A stretch of DNA of 64,000 nt from Streptococcus sp. LPB0220. Lineage in GTDB: Bacteria > Bacillota > Bacilli > Lactobacillales > Streptococcaceae. Below are positions 1-10,700 of this stretch, piece after piece. The stretch covers positions 1,906,001 through 1,970,000 of the forward strand of contig NZ_CP044230.1 of the NCBI RefSeq assembly GCF_008727815.1. Direction: 5' to 3'. A program made the position numbers and the translations under genes. The stretch's first letter is position 1. Each line of letters begins with the position of its first letter. The notes beneath the pieces were generated by a model, which saw only the letters and a program-made list of their open reading frames with translations, was not told where the DNA came from and ran no database searches.

Positions 1-1527
1 CCCTACAACTACTAAACCACCTAACTCAGCGACCCCTGGTCCCAACTTGATATCGGTTCCCCGACCGGCCATTGAGGTCGCAACTGTCACCGCTCCTTTT
101 CGACCTGATTCTTTAATGATCTGGGCCTCTCGGGGAGCATTGTTGGCATTAAGAAGATTGTGTGGAATCCCTTCACGCAAGAGAAGATTCGAATAAAGAA
201 TCGACATTTCAACCGATCCGGCAAAGACCAGAATCGGATTACCTTTTTCGTGGATTTTCTTCACATAGTCCAAAGAAGCCACGATTTTTTCCGGCAAGGT
301 TTGATAGATTTCATCCGGCAAATCTTTGCGGATCTTCTTGCGATTGGTTGGAATCTTGATCACTGACATGGCATAGGTATCAAGAAACTCTGCCTCAGCG
401 ACCTTCCCAGTCCCTGTCATGCCTCCTAACTTCCGAAACATCTTAAAGAGATTTTGGTAGGTAATAGAAGCCATGGCCCGTGTTTCTTGGGTTAGCTTGA
501 GGCCTTCTTTGGCTTCAATCGCCTGGTGGAGTCCTCCTTGCAAGCGGGTCATTTCCATCAAACGTCCTGTTGCCTGGTCTAGCAAGACAATCTCAGGTTG
601 TCCTTCGACATTGGGATGGATGACATAGTCCTTGTCCTTAATAAAGTTTTTATTGGCTTGTAGAGCTAAGCTGATATGGCGGACTAAATCACGGTATTGG
701 GGATCATAGAGATTGGGAATGGCAAGAAAAGCTTCTGCTGCATGAGCTCCCTTTCGAGTCAACCAAACGCGTTTCTTTTCTTCGTCAAACTTGAAGTCTT
801 CCCCCTCTTTGAAGGTTTGGATCAAGGTGTCAATAATCCCATAAAGGTTGGACTGAACCCGAGGAGAACCAGAAATAATCAAGGGGGTCTGCGCACTATC
901 TAGAAGCACCGAATCAATCTCATCGACAATAGCGTAATTGAAGTCTGCCAAAAATTGGCCATCTGCTGAAGCCGTCAAGTTCTCTGTTAGATAGTCAAAG
1001 CCCAGACTGGTATTGGTCGTATAGATGACGTCTGATTGGTAAATTTCGCGTTTGACTTCTGGATCTAATTCTTCGTCCTCTGACTGTTTCAAAGGAACGC
1101 CAACGGTCAAACCTAAAAAGCGATAGACCTGTCCCATCTCTTCTGCATCCCGAGTTGCCAGATAGGTATTGGTCGTAATGACCATAACCCCTTTGCCCTC
1201 TAGGGCATTGAGATAAACCGGCATGGTCGCCGTTAAGGTTTTTCCTTCACCGGTATTCATTTCAGCGACATTCCCCTGGTGTAGGACGATCCCTCCCATG
1301 ACTTGCACGTCATAAGGAAACATACCTAATACCCGTTTATCCGCTTCCCGCGCAACCGCAAATGCTTCTGGCAAGAGATCATCCAAGGTCTCACCCTCTG
1401 CTAGACGTTCCCGAAATTCTGCAGTCTTCTCCTGCAGCTGACGATCCGTCAAACGGGCCATGTCATCCTTCCAGCTATTGACTTCTTTTAAGATTTTTTT
1501 GATGTTTCTTAATTTAACGTAATCCAA
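1..1527 (-). CDS. secA2: Accessory Sec ATPase SecA2 (C-terminus beyond base 1)
   Basis: Motor ATPase of the accessory Sec system that exports SRR glycoproteins together with SecY2 and Asp1-3. Visible are the nucleotide-binding loop MNTGEGKT (about residues 90-97), the DEIDS box (about residue 200) and the motif TSMAGRGTD (about 475-485), all typical of SecA helicase cores. Only the first ~509 codons are inside the window, so the C-terminal region cannot be judged. The proposed start is a TTG at 1527 preceded by AGAGGA at 5-6 nt; no in-frame ATG lies before the first conserved residues ([13 protein letters not shown]). It follows asp3 by 30 bp and is the last visible gene of the secY2 operon. 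The N-terminus is SecA2-like rather than housekeeping SecA because of its position beside asp1-3/secY2. Confidence 0.95.
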   Translation of the reverse strand, partial: MDYVKLRNIKKILKEVNSWKDDMARLTDRQLQEKTAEFRERLAEGETLDDLLPEAFAVAREADKRVLGMFPYDVQVMGGIVLHQGNVAEMNTGEGKTLTATMPVYLNALEGKGVMVITTNTYLATRDAEEMGQVYRFLGLTVGVPLKQSEDEELDPEVKREIYQSDVIYTTNTSLGFDYLTENLTASADGQFLADFNYAIVDEIDSVLLDSAQTPLIISGSPRVQSNLYGIIDTLIQTFKEGEDFKFDEEKKRVWLTRKGAHAAEAFLAIPNLYDPQYRDLVRHISLALQANKNFIKDKDYVIHPNVEGQPEIVLLDQATGRLMEMTRLQGGLHQAIEAKEGLKLTQETRAMASITYQNLFKMFRKLGGMTGTGKVAEAEFLDTYAMSVIKIPTNRKKIRKDLPDEIYQTLPEKIVASLDYVKKIHEKGNPILVFAGSVEMSILYSNLLLREGIPHNLLNANNAPREAQIIKESGRKGAVTVATSMAGRGTDIKLGPGVAELGGLVVVG

Positions 1528-1557
1528 TGTGATCCTCTTTTTTGCAGTGATGTTCGT

Positions 1558-2028
1558 CTATTCGAGAACTTCTGCTCCCTCAGACGATATTGGTTGAATA
1601 GTGAAATAGTGGATGGTAAACTCTTGCAAACCTGCACTGAGCAAGCGTACTTCGTAGGCGTAAGCTTGATCTGGATAGGTAAACGGCAAGCGACCTTCTG
1701 CGGTTACTCGACGGCCAACAAGCTCTCCAAAGCGATCTCTAAAGATAATTTCTACCATAACGGTATGAGTGGGAGTCGCTTCCATCGTGATAACCAATTC
1801 ATAATCTTGCTCTCGTTTGAGCAGGGGCAGACTAGGAATTTGACGAGTTGCCCCAAAATTTGTCTGCGAATGCCAGGTTTTCAGTACTTGACCAGATGGC
1901 ATGAGGGGGTTCTGAAATTGAACGCTTCCTTGGGCAGTTGCTTGAATCGTTGACCCCCAAAGATAATCTGCAAGAACGGTATCGCCCCAGTAGATTCGTC
2001 TGCTTTCATTTTCTTTTATTTTTATCAT
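1558..2028 (-). CDS. asp3: Accessory Sec system protein Asp3
   Basis: Small (156 aa) partner in the Asp1-Asp2-Asp3 complex that handles glycosylated SRR substrate for SecA2. I recognise it mainly by position between asp2 and secA2 and by its beginning MIKIKENESRRIYWGDT, typical of Asp3/Gap3. The start is the ATG at 2028, whose ATGA overlaps the TGA of asp2, implying translational coupling; a longer reading upstream would overlap asp2 by more than 50 bp and has no ribosome site. No signal peptide or membrane segment is seen. The family is small beta-rich proteins with a carbohydrate-binding-like fold. Confidence 0.9.
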   Translation of the reverse strand: MIKIKENESRRIYWGDTVLADYLWGSTIQATAQGSVQFQNPLMPSGQVLKTWHSQTNFGATRQIPSLPLLKREQDYELVITMEATPTHTVMVEIIFRDRFGELVGRRVTAEGRLPFTYPDQAYAYEVRLLSAGLQEFTIHYFTIQPISSEGAEVLE

Positions 2029-3569
2029 TGGTTTCTTCCAAAGTCTCTTTCCATGATTTCTTTGTACTGGGTCACAAACCACTCAATGATCGGACCACTC
2101 GCATCATTGTGTCGACCAGCGCGGCTGGTACTGATAATACGAACCGGTAATTCATACAAGGCTTCTAAAATATCTGGATAGGCCTGCTGGTCGTAGTCAT
2201 CATCCCGCATATAGGCAAGGGCTAGAATGGTATTCTTAAAGTCCGCTTTTTCAAACCGGTCCCAGAAACGTTGATTGAGCTGGCCGATCCCTTCTTGTGA
2301 CACTTGCCCAATGATCAACTGCATCATGTCTAGAGACGTTCCAAACTCATCTGGACGTTTAAATTTCAGATTGGCAGCGACATCCCCCAGGTTGACAATG
2401 GGTTTTCCAACCAAGATCGCATGAGGAGAATAAAGAGCACCATAGTAAAGGGCACCAAAGGTCCCCATGGACAAGCCTGAGAAATTCATCTCTTTGGGCT
2501 CAAAGCCGAGCAAGTCCAAGTGCTGATCAATAAAGGCTGTGATTTGATTTTCTAATTCTTCTGAGCCCATATAGAAGGATCCACCTTCCAGTCTTGGGTC
2601 AGAAAAGAGAATAAAGGGACTCCCCATCGCACGCATCATCCCAAACCCTTCAAATCCTTCGGCCGGACGATACCCAGAAAAGTAAATGTTTAAAGGTGGT
2701 TTCATATCGCCAGGATGGAAATAAGCAAAAATTTCTTGGCGTTTGTGGTCCCGTAGCGTCTTAGCTCCTACGGTCATTTCTCCTAAAGGACCATGTGACA
2801 AGCGCTTATGCAAGGCTCCGATCGTAAGCGTCCCTTCTCCTTTTGCTTCCAGCGAAAAGGCTAGGTAATAAGGCTCTGCTCCATCCAATTCTAGTGGTTG
2901 CTGCATCTCTTCTTCTGAAAAGACTGCATCTTTGACCCACTCTCCCAGAGCACCAAAGCGGTAAAATTGAATCCGCAATTGCAGCTGACAGCTTGGATCT
3001 TTTTCATATTCCAACCAAAAATTGATGGGACGGCTAGCATCGTACACATAGTTGTAGACCCACTGAGCAATCGGTGTATAGTCCTCGCCGTATGAACCTT
3101 CGAGCTTCAGAAAATGTTGCCCCAACACCGTTTGCTGACCTGTAAAATCAGGTCTCACTCGCAGGTCACGAACCGTAAAGGCATCTCCATATTGATTGTC
3201 GTATAAAAAGCGCTCCAAGACATAGAGAAATTGATGCTTGTTTGAGAAATCCCAGGGTCTTGCTTGCTTGAGTCTTAAGAGGTGGGTCAATTCTTCAGAA
3301 GGCACCTCTAGTTCATGGCTTTTATCATAAAAAACGGTATACGGCTGGAAATAAGCCAGGTCTTCTCCTAAAGCTAATAAATCTTCTGGCTTCTCTAAAA
3401 TCAAGGCTTTAAATTTAGAGATTTCCTCTTCTTCCATATAGTCTTTGAGCGATGGAAGAGCGGTGGCTTGAAAAAAGTGCCAGCCAAGTCCAGCAGGAAG
3501 TTCCATTTGATCCTGCCAGCTACTTGAGCCGATTTGGAGAATATGGGGTATTTGTTGTTTTTTATCCAT
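2025..3569 (-). CDS. asp2: Accessory Sec system protein Asp2 (GlcNAc O-acetyltransferase-like)
   Basis: Asp2/Gap2, 514 aa. In S. gordonii the homologue is both needed for SRR export and an O-acetyltransferase acting on GlcNAc of the adhesin. The serine-hydrolase nucleophile elbow is present as GLSMG with Ser367, followed by FGALYYG, so the enzymatic site looks intact. The N-terminal ~280 residues are beta-rich with no motif I can name. The start (ATG 3569) overlaps the end of asp1 by 8 bp and the end overlaps asp3 by 4 bp, so asp1-asp2-asp3 are likely translated together. Confidence 0.93.
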   Translation of the reverse strand: MDKKQQIPHILQIGSSSWQDQMELPAGLGWHFFQATALPSLKDYMEEEEISKFKALILEKPEDLLALGEDLAYFQPYTVFYDKSHELEVPSEELTHLLRLKQARPWDFSNKHQFLYVLERFLYDNQYGDAFTVRDLRVRPDFTGQQTVLGQHFLKLEGSYGEDYTPIAQWVYNYVYDASRPINFWLEYEKDPSCQLQLRIQFYRFGALGEWVKDAVFSEEEMQQPLELDGAEPYYLAFSLEAKGEGTLTIGALHKRLSHGPLGEMTVGAKTLRDHKRQEIFAYFHPGDMKPPLNIYFSGYRPAEGFEGFGMMRAMGSPFILFSDPRLEGGSFYMGSEELENQITAFIDQHLDLLGFEPKEMNFSGLSMGTFGALYYGALYSPHAILVGKPIVNLGDVAANLKFKRPDEFGTSLDMMQLIIGQVSQEGIGQLNQRFWDRFEKADFKNTILALAYMRDDDYDQQAYPDILEALYELPVRIISTSRAGRHNDASGPIIEWFVTQYKEIMERDFGRNQ

Positions 3570-5151
3570 GACGTTCTTTCATCCATCCTTCCCATTTCTC
3601 GATCAAGCGTTGACCGGTGTATTCTTGAATTTTTTCGATCGAGTAGACCAAGGCTTCGTTCCAAGGCTTCAATTCCAATAAAAAGTGAGTAATCGCCTTC
3701 TCTAATTCCTTGTCTCCCTTTGATAAGACATAGCCATTTTTCAAATGATCAACATATTCTGTCTGGACGCGGTTGACCTGAGGAATCCCAGCAGAGATCC
3801 CTGCAATCTGAGTATAGAGGTTGGGTTCCTCGCTTAAATCTACGATCAAGCGGGTTTTTTCCAACTCTTGAATAATGTCATTTTCATTTGAAAAATTCTT
3901 AACTACAAAGCGATAGTCCGGTGCGTCTTGTACGGACTCTTCATCGATAATCTGGTTTTCCCCAAGCCCTTCCATTTGGGCTGGTGATTGAACCAGATGC
4001 AAGTCCTGCTCGCTAGCAATCAATTCCTCGAGTTGCCCTTCTAATTCCTTAACACGCTCCGGCGAGCCATTGTAAAATGCAAAAACAACTTCAAATAAAG
4101 GATGGTGAGACAACACTTCTAAGACCTTCTTGAGCTGGCTCTTACTTGGGAGCTCGGCTTCATTGACATAAAAGTAAATCTTCGATTCCTTGCGCTCCTG
4201 ACTAGAACCCAAACGGAGTCGGGAGTCAAAAGAGGTGATCCGGTGTGTCTTTTGAGCCAAACTAGGAGAAAAGACTCCAATCGCTTCTTTGGTTTTTTCA
4301 CTATCTGTAATCAAGAGCTGGGCATCAATCATATCAAAATAGAGGGCAAAATTTTCAGCAGACAAGGGCTGACGATCCCCATAGAAAGACAAGACTTTCT
4401 TGACGCTACTTGCTGTATCTTGTAAAAAAGCCAAATTTGCTGGATGAGCTGCCAGAACCAACTGATCTCGTCCTGGAACCAGAGTCAGTAAATGTTCCTT
4501 CATTTTTTCAGCTACAACTTCTCCTATATCAGAGTAGCTTTCTTTTTTGAAGGCATGAAAGAAAGCTTCATTGACCATGACGGAGCGGTTCTCTTCGATC
4601 AACATCTCTCTCAAAACCCATTGTCCATCAAAACTCAGATACTCTTGGAAATAAGGTTTGCCATCTTTATAGTATACCCTACTAGAAATAAACCCACGGT
4701 CATCTAAATATTCGACATATAGGATTTCATCCTCTTTATAACGGGTTAGGGTAAGGATATTTCCATCCACTCCCATATCAATTTTCGCTAGGTGGTGGCC
4801 CTTTCGAAATGCCATTACCAAAAAGGGAGTGTAGAAAAAAGTGGTCTCACTTGGCCATTCGATGTCCTGAAGCTGGACTGGGCGCATAGTCAAATCAGAC
4901 GGAACCTGTTGGATTTTATCAAAAATCGAAAGAACATCTGTCTCTAACAAATCTTGGCGGTGTAAAAAATAGCGCAGTTGTGGACTATATTGAGGCAACA
5001 ATAAGATCCGATCCATTTCTGCTTCTTGAAAAATACGAACTTGATTAATGGTATCGTCAAATTCAATGGACTCTCGCATCCAGTACCAAGGGGTAGCTGT
5101 TTGCTGCCAGATGCGGTCCGTTCCATACCAAGCTGGTACAAAATAATACAT
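3562..5151 (-). CDS. asp1: Accessory Sec system protein Asp1
   Basis: Asp1/Gap1, 529 aa, beginning MYYFVPAWYG, a start typical of Asp1. The family has a GT-B glycosyltransferase fold without known transferase activity and bridges the Asp complex to SecA2 and the substrate. The C-terminal half contains a glycosyltransferase-like stretch (about residues 440-525, ending in IEKWEGWMKERHG). It begins 8 bp after the secY2 stop and overlaps asp2, so it belongs to the secY2 operon. No signal peptide; cytoplasmic. Confidence 0.93.
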   Translation of the reverse strand: MYYFVPAWYGTDRIWQQTATPWYWMRESIEFDDTINQVRIFQEAEMDRILLLPQYSPQLRYFLHRQDLLETDVLSIFDKIQQVPSDLTMRPVQLQDIEWPSETTFFYTPFLVMAFRKGHHLAKIDMGVDGNILTLTRYKEDEILYVEYLDDRGFISSRVYYKDGKPYFQEYLSFDGQWVLREMLIEENRSVMVNEAFFHAFKKESYSDIGEVVAEKMKEHLLTLVPGRDQLVLAAHPANLAFLQDTASSVKKVLSFYGDRQPLSAENFALYFDMIDAQLLITDSEKTKEAIGVFSPSLAQKTHRITSFDSRLRLGSSQERKESKIYFYVNEAELPSKSQLKKVLEVLSHHPLFEVVFAFYNGSPERVKELEGQLEELIASEQDLHLVQSPAQMEGLGENQIIDEESVQDAPDYRFVVKNFSNENDIIQELEKTRLIVDLSEEPNLYTQIAGISAGIPQVNRVQTEYVDHLKNGYVLSKGDKELEKAITHFLLELKPWNEALVYSIEKIQEYTGQRLIEKWEGWMKERHG

Positions 5152-5159
5152 GGTTACTC

Positions 5160-6377
5160 CTAGAATATTCTTGTATAACGTTGATTCACTCGAAGGGCAC
5201 GAATTTCTTCTCGGATATTGTAAATCATCCCGACAAACATGAGAAAGGTTCCTGGAATCATGGTCAAGCGCAAGAGATCCTTATCCCATAACAAGAGAGA
5301 AAAAGGAAGCGCTGTGAAGAGGATCAGATACAAGGTCCCAAAAACAGTCAAGCGTAGCACAATTTTATTGATATAGCGACGTGTATCTGCTCCAGGATAG
5401 ACATGATCGATATACTCAGAAGCCTTCATCATCTTATCTGCAATTTCTTCTCCGTTCACATTGACAAAGGCGAAAGCAAAAGAGAGAAGGGCGATCATCA
5501 GAATGTAAAGAAGGATCCAAATCGGATCTCCCATCACCAAGTGTTTGGCTAAATGAGCAGCCCACTTGGCATTGGAATCCATAGACAAGATCAAGAGCAT
5601 GGCATACTGAGGAATGGACACCAAGGTCATGGCGTACATAAAGGGCATCCCTCCTGCTGGGTTGATCTTGATATCCAAAAAAGTATAACTTTTCAAGTTG
5701 TTGTGGATCCCTAATTTATTGACAGGAATCTGGTACTTGGAATATTCCACTAAGACTGCCACATAGACAAAAATCAAGATGAAAATCACGCCCAGAACAT
5801 AAGCGATTTCTGGTATATTATTGACATTTGAAAGGGTCTGCATCACGTCTTCTGGCAGGTACATAACCATCCCAGCCATCATGATGACCACAGAGCTTCC
5901 AAGCCCCAAAGCGGCATTTAGATCGGAGAGCCAAACTAAAAAGAAGGCTCCAGCTACCATAATCATGGTATTGACCGCAATGACAAGTCCAGAGTTCAAC
6001 CCTGTCTTCAAAGGGAGATACATGGCCACTGCCAAAGACTGGACGATGGCGAGCACCAAGGTTACGTACATCTTTCGCCGTTCCACAATCTCCGTGCTGG
6101 TTTTTTCGAGGTTAAAGCGTTTTGAAACGGTAAACATCCGCCACAAAATCATGGAAGACATCCATGGGGATAGACCGATCGAAAAGATCGACATCCCGCG
6201 GAGGTTTCCCCCCATCACAGCGCTTGAGAGCTGCAAGCCCGTTGTCGTTCCCTCATTGAGTCTCAAGGCCTTTGATAAGTCAACAAAAGGCAGGGAAATT
6301 TTACTTCCCAAAACATAAATAAAGACGAAAAATATCGTCCAACAAAATCTCTTTCCTACTTCAGATCGTTTTAACAT
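5160..6377 (-). CDS. secY2: Accessory Sec translocon channel SecY2
   Basis: Membrane channel of the accessory Sec system, 405 aa, with about ten hydrophobic segments spaced as in SecY. The first follows a basic N-terminus (MLKRSEVGKRFC) and the plug-proximal segment contains GLSPWMSSMILW. It is shorter than housekeeping SecY (about 430 aa), as is normal for SecY2. It is the first gene of the operon secY2-asp1-asp2-asp3-secA2 and has its own promoter (6467-6494), separate from the upstream glycosyltransferase, which ends in a terminator. Confidence 0.95.
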   Translation of the reverse strand: MLKRSEVGKRFCWTIFFVFIYVLGSKISLPFVDLSKALRLNEGTTTGLQLSSAVMGGNLRGMSIFSIGLSPWMSSMILWRMFTVSKRFNLEKTSTEIVERRKMYVTLVLAIVQSLAVAMYLPLKTGLNSGLVIAVNTMIMVAGAFFLVWLSDLNAALGLGSSVVIMMAGMVMYLPEDVMQTLSNVNNIPEIAYVLGVIFILIFVYVAVLVEYSKYQIPVNKLGIHNNLKSYTFLDIKINPAGGMPFMYAMTLVSIPQYAMLLILSMDSNAKWAAHLAKHLVMGDPIWILLYILMIALLSFAFAFVNVNGEEIADKMMKASEYIDHVYPGADTRRYINKIVLRLTVFGTLYLILFTALPFSLLLWDKDLLRLTMIPGTFLMFVGMIYNIREEIRALRVNQRYTRIF

Positions 6378-6466
6378 TTCTTTTAAACTTTCTCTTACTC
6401 ATTTTGACTCTTCCACCAGGGAAACAGCCTTTAAATATGTGCCTTTAGAGCATCTTATCTCAACTT

Positions 6467-6494
6467 ATTTTACCATAATTTGCGACTTTTCCAA
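6467..6494 (-). promoter_or_regulatory. Probable secY2 operon promoter
   Basis: On the minus strand TTGGAA and TAAAAT are separated by 16 bp, about 90 bp before the secY2 ATG. It lies downstream of the gtf3 terminator, so it would drive the transport genes independently of the adhesins and glycosyltransferase. Confidence 0.5.
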
Positions 6495-6561
6495 ACTCAT
6501 TTGTCACTAATATTTGATAATATTTCAAATTCCCCATTTGGTACCGTATTCAACAAAAAAT

Positions 6562-6584
6562 CCTTCAGATCTTTGTCTGAAGAA
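6562..6584 (-). terminator. Terminator after gtf3
   Basis: Stem CTTCAGA/TCTGAAG followed on the minus strand by GGATTTTTTG. It separates the glycosyltransferase transcript from the secY2 operon. Confidence 0.65.
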
Positions 6585-6601
6585 TCTTGTTTGATTGGCT
6601 G

Positions 6602-7606
6602 TTATTCCCCCAAAGCCATGATGGTATCGACAAATAATTTCTTTGTAAAATAGCCATTGCGGATCAAATAAGAAGTATATTGAGCCTTTCGGACCATTTG
6701 GGCGTACTCTTCTTCTGTACAGTTTTGGACCAAACGATTGGCTTCTTCAAGACTGGAAGCTACAAAGCCGAGCCCTTTTTCTCGAATATAGTCTGCATTT
6801 GACAAATAGTCTGGCACTACTACCGGAAGACCTGCAGATAGATAAGTCGATAGTTTGTAGGAAATATTTTCTTTGTAGTAATCCCGCTCATCCTCAGGAT
6901 TCTCAGAATTTCCCCAGACAAGCCCAAAACCACCCTTGGAAAGCTCGAGAAGCAACTCTTGCTTAGTCCGCCAGCCTTCCATATGGATCTTAGAATAATC
7001 GACTCCTTCAACTGGTTCGGTATAGACATGAAGGGGTGTCTCATATTTCCAATCGATGATATGTGGGAAACGTGAAGGATTTCCTGAGAAGATCAGTTTT
7101 TTCTCAAATTGCGGAGTGTAAAGATCCAAACTGTGGGTCAAATCCCACAACTTTTGGACCACATATTTTTTCACTGTGAGCCCTTCTGATACTAGACGAT
7201 GGTACATTTGCTCTGACGGAACAACGACCAGATCACTCTGATTGTACATGTCGATATAGTTAGGCATTAGGTAATAATTGCTCTCAAACATGAGTGGTGG
7301 AACATCATGGATAAACATGACCAGCTTGGTTTGAAGGAGTTTTAACTTATCAACCAAACGGCGGTCCCACTCAATTCCATTCCAAGAAGGAGATTGAACG
7401 AAGACGATATCCCCAAAAGCAACGCCTGCTAAAATCCCATCCATTCGCGAGTTCAATTCGCTAGCTGGTTCATTGCTATGATCATAAAAGTAGATCCCTA
7501 GTTCATTAACCCCAAGTTCACGAACCACATTCATAATATCGTTTTGTGCCATCAGGGCAACACTTTTCGAAGATTGCCCAAATAAATTTGTAAAATGGAT
7601 TTTCAT
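6602..7606 (-). CDS. gtf3: SRR-adhesin glycosyltransferase, Gtf3/Nss-like
   Basis: 334 aa. Matches in layout the Gtf3 (Nss) enzyme of accessory Sec loci, which in S. parasanguinis adds glucose to the GlcNAc first placed on the SRR protein by Gtf1/Gtf2. The N-terminal half contains the segment MFIHDVPPLMF and the C-terminal GT-B half carries GFGLVWG, then KLSTYLSAGLPVVVP (about residues 260-275), the sugar-nucleotide side of such enzymes. The start is ATG 7606 (MKIHFTNLFG), with AGAGGAAAGAG directly before it; the longer reading from 7639 has no ribosome site. It lies between the last adhesin and secY2, with its own promoter and terminator. It is the only glycosyltransferase in the window; the initiating Gtf1/Gtf2 pair must be elsewhere, perhaps beyond secA2. 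Confidence 0.88.
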   Translation of the reverse strand: MKIHFTNLFGQSSKSVALMAQNDIMNVVRELGVNELGIYFYDHSNEPASELNSRMDGILAGVAFGDIVFVQSPSWNGIEWDRRLVDKLKLLQTKLVMFIHDVPPLMFESNYYLMPNYIDMYNQSDLVVVPSEQMYHRLVSEGLTVKKYVVQKLWDLTHSLDLYTPQFEKKLIFSGNPSRFPHIIDWKYETPLHVYTEPVEGVDYSKIHMEGWRTKQELLLELSKGGFGLVWGNSENPEDERDYYKENISYKLSTYLSAGLPVVVPDYLSNADYIREKGLGFVASSLEEANRLVQNCTEEEYAQMVRKAQYTSYLIRNGYFTKKLFVDTIMALGE

Positions 7607-7719
7607 CTCTTTCCTCTGACTCTTCTTTTTTAATCCCATATTTTCTGAAGATATGAGGGCAAACAGAGCTTTTCACAAAGTAACCTTTTTCATATCCCTC
7701 AACGAAAACTTCCTCATTC

Positions 7720-7730
7720 ATTATAACATA
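7720..7730 (-). promoter_or_regulatory. Extended -10 promoter for gtf3
   Basis: TGTTATAAT on the minus strand, an extended -10 with only a weak -35 (TGTCTA at 18 bp). It would give a leader of about 105 nt before the gtf3 ATG. Confidence 0.4.
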
Positions 7731-7761
7731 TTTCCCAACTTCTTAGACATTCTAGATCAAT

Positions 7762-7787
7762 AAAAGACCGGTTCATTCCGGTCTTTT
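7762..7787 (-). terminator. Terminator after the third SRR adhesin
   Basis: Perfect 10-bp stem AAAAGACCGG/CCGGTCTTTT with a 6-nt loop, 7 bp beyond the adhesin stop codon. Its A/T-rich arms could work on either strand. Confidence 0.8.
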
Positions 7788-7793
7788 AAGGTT

Positions 7794-10700
7794 TTATTTG
7801 CCATCTTTTTTCCGAATTCCTAAAAGGGCTAATCCAGACAGAAGAATGGAAGCTCCTGTAGCAAGAATATTAGATGAAGGATGGGCACCTGTCTCTGGAA
7901 GAGCAGGTCCGGAAGAGTGCGTCGCAGTTAGTGAGCTTGCATCTGATGGAGATTCTGAGTAAGAGGTGCCAAACGAAGACACGACAGACTCCGAAGAACT
8001 TGTCACAGCAGAGAAACTTGACGCATAAGACACACTGATCCATTCAGAAATTTCCTGCGATAAGGATTGACTCTCTGTCGATGATGCGCTTATAGAATCT
8101 GAAACACTCGTCAAAGGAAATTCAGATACAGGCATGGACGTTGAAGCCGATTCGCTTGAAGAAAGGAGTGAAGCTGATTGGCTATAGGAGTCAGATTTTG
8201 AAACAGATGTTGACGCTAGAGATTCTGAATAGGATGTCCATTGTGAAGCAGATAGACTCTCAGAAACGGATCGAGAGAACGATCCAAACTCTGAAACCTG
8301 CGATGCAGCTACGACAATAGAAGTTGAAGCTGATTCGCTTGTTAAGGCAGAAGCTTGAACCAGTGAATCGGACTGACTGGCTGATACCGACGTTTGAACC
8401 AAAGATTCGGATCGACTAGTTGAGATCGACTCTTGGACTAGCGAGTCGAATTGGCTTGCTGAGATCGATTCTTGAGACAATAAATTCGATTCACTTGCTG
8501 AAACGGATGCTTGGGCCATGGAATCTGATTGACTGGCAGATACAGATGCCTGAACCAGCGACTCTGATTGACTAGCTGAAACTGATGTTTGAACCTGAGA
8601 TTCTGATTGGCTGACTGAAACTGAGGCTTGTACCAAGGAATCGGACTCACTCGCCGAAACTGATTCTTGAGCCAGCGATTCTGATTGACTCGCTGAGACT
8701 GATTCTTGAACCAAGGATTCAGATTGACTTGCTGAAACGGATGCTTGGGCCAAAGATTCGGATCGACTAGTTGAGATCGACTCTTGGACTAGCGATTCTG
8801 ATTGACTGGTAGATACAGATGCCTGAACCAACAAATCAGACTGGCTGGCCGATACCGACGCTTGAACCAAAGATTCGGATCGACTAGTTGAGATCGACTC
8901 TTGGATTAGCGATTCTGATTCACTTGCTGAAACGGATGCTTGAACTGAAGACTCTGATTGACTGGCAGATACAGATTCCTGAACCAATGACTCGGATTGG
9001 CTAGCCGAAACGGACTCTTGAATCAACGACTCTGATTGACTGGCCGATACAGACTCCTGAACCAATAATTCCGATTCACTCGCAGAAACTGACTCTTGGA
9101 CCAGTGATTCTGACTGACTAGCGGAAACGGATGCCTGGGTCAACGACTCGGACTGACTAGCCGAAACGGACTCTTGAACCAACGACTCGGACTGACTAGC
9201 GGAAACTGATTCTTGTATCAGCGAGTCTGACTGACTGGCCGATACCGATTCTTGAACCAAGGATTCCGATTCACTCGCAGAAACTGACTCTCGCACCAAC
9301 GATTCTGATTGACTCAATGATGTTGATTGCAAATCAGTCGATACTTGCGATTCCGACTGACTCATTGAATCAGAACGAGAAAAGGACATAGATTCTGTAA
9401 TTTGAGACTTAGATTCGATATCAGAAGTAGATTGCGATTGACTTTCGGAAACTGATGCTTGAATCAAGGACTCAGATTGACTGGCGGAAACTGACTCTTG
9501 AACTAGCGAATCGGATTGACTCGCGGAAACTGATGCTTGAATCAGCGAGTCTGACTGACTGACAGATACGGATGCTTGAACCAAGGAGTCTGACTGACTG
9601 GCGGATACAGATTCTTTAACAAGCGAATCGGACTGACTGGCAGATACGGACGCTTGGACTAGAGCCTCCGATTGACTCGCAGAAACGGATTCTTGTACTA
9701 ACGACTCGGACTGGCTAGCAGAGACTGAGGCCTGAACTAACGAATCCGATTGACTCGCAGAAACGGATTCTCGAATCAACGAATCGGACTGGCTAGCAGA
9801 GACCGAGGCTTGAACCAAGGATTCCGACTGACTTGCTGAAATCGATTCTTGAACCAACGAGTTGGATTCACTTGTCGAGACAGATTGTGACAAGGAAATC
9901 GAGGTTGAAACCTGTGAATCTGATTGACTGGCGGAGCTAGATGCTTGTGACAAGGAAACGGACTCACTGACCGAAACAGATTGAGAAGATGAAATGGATT
10001 CTGAAACTAGTGACTCTGAAGTTGAAATCGAGAAGTTTTGAGATTGTGAAGCAGATTCTGACGGTGTCATCTTCCGATAGTAATAATTCACACTCGTTAA
10101 TGGGTATGAATCTACTATTTTTTTGATCGTTTGTTTGAAGTTGGAAAAACCATCTGCTCCTTGAGGTGTTGCATCTTCTCCAACGACCATGGTCGTATTT
10201 TTATAGAGGTATGCTGATTTTGGAAGTTCCGTGAATGGTTTTGGAACAGTATATTCTATTCCTGTTTTCTCATCAGTGTAAGTAACTGTCTCCTTACTAG
10301 AGAACCAACCTGTTATATCCAATTCGAAATGTTGGTAATCTATTCGTCTTGGTGTGACATTTAGGAAATAGTCCTTGTTTTTACTTTCAACTTTACGAGT
10401 TCCACCTAAATCTGAAAGCTTATCCGTACTATCCTGTTTAAATTCTTTTTCATAAACAAGTGTATATACATCGGTTACCTGAGTATTGCCTACGTCACCA
10501 CTACTAACATCATGGATTTTAGAAGGATCTAAAACATAGTAGCGAAGAGAATAATCACCATTTTGATTAAGGGTGACAATTTCACTTTTAATGAAATGCT
10601 CACGCGCATCCCCTAATAGTTCAACTCTTGATTTCCCATTCTTACTATTATCGAACACCCCACTTTTACGATTCGGGAACACGGTGTGCGCTGGGACCTG

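Noticed and set aside
7518..7721. 67-codon minus-strand frame before and overlapping gtf3
   Set aside because: It begins at the -10 box itself, so it could hardly be translated from that promoter, and its second half is gtf3 in the wrong frame.
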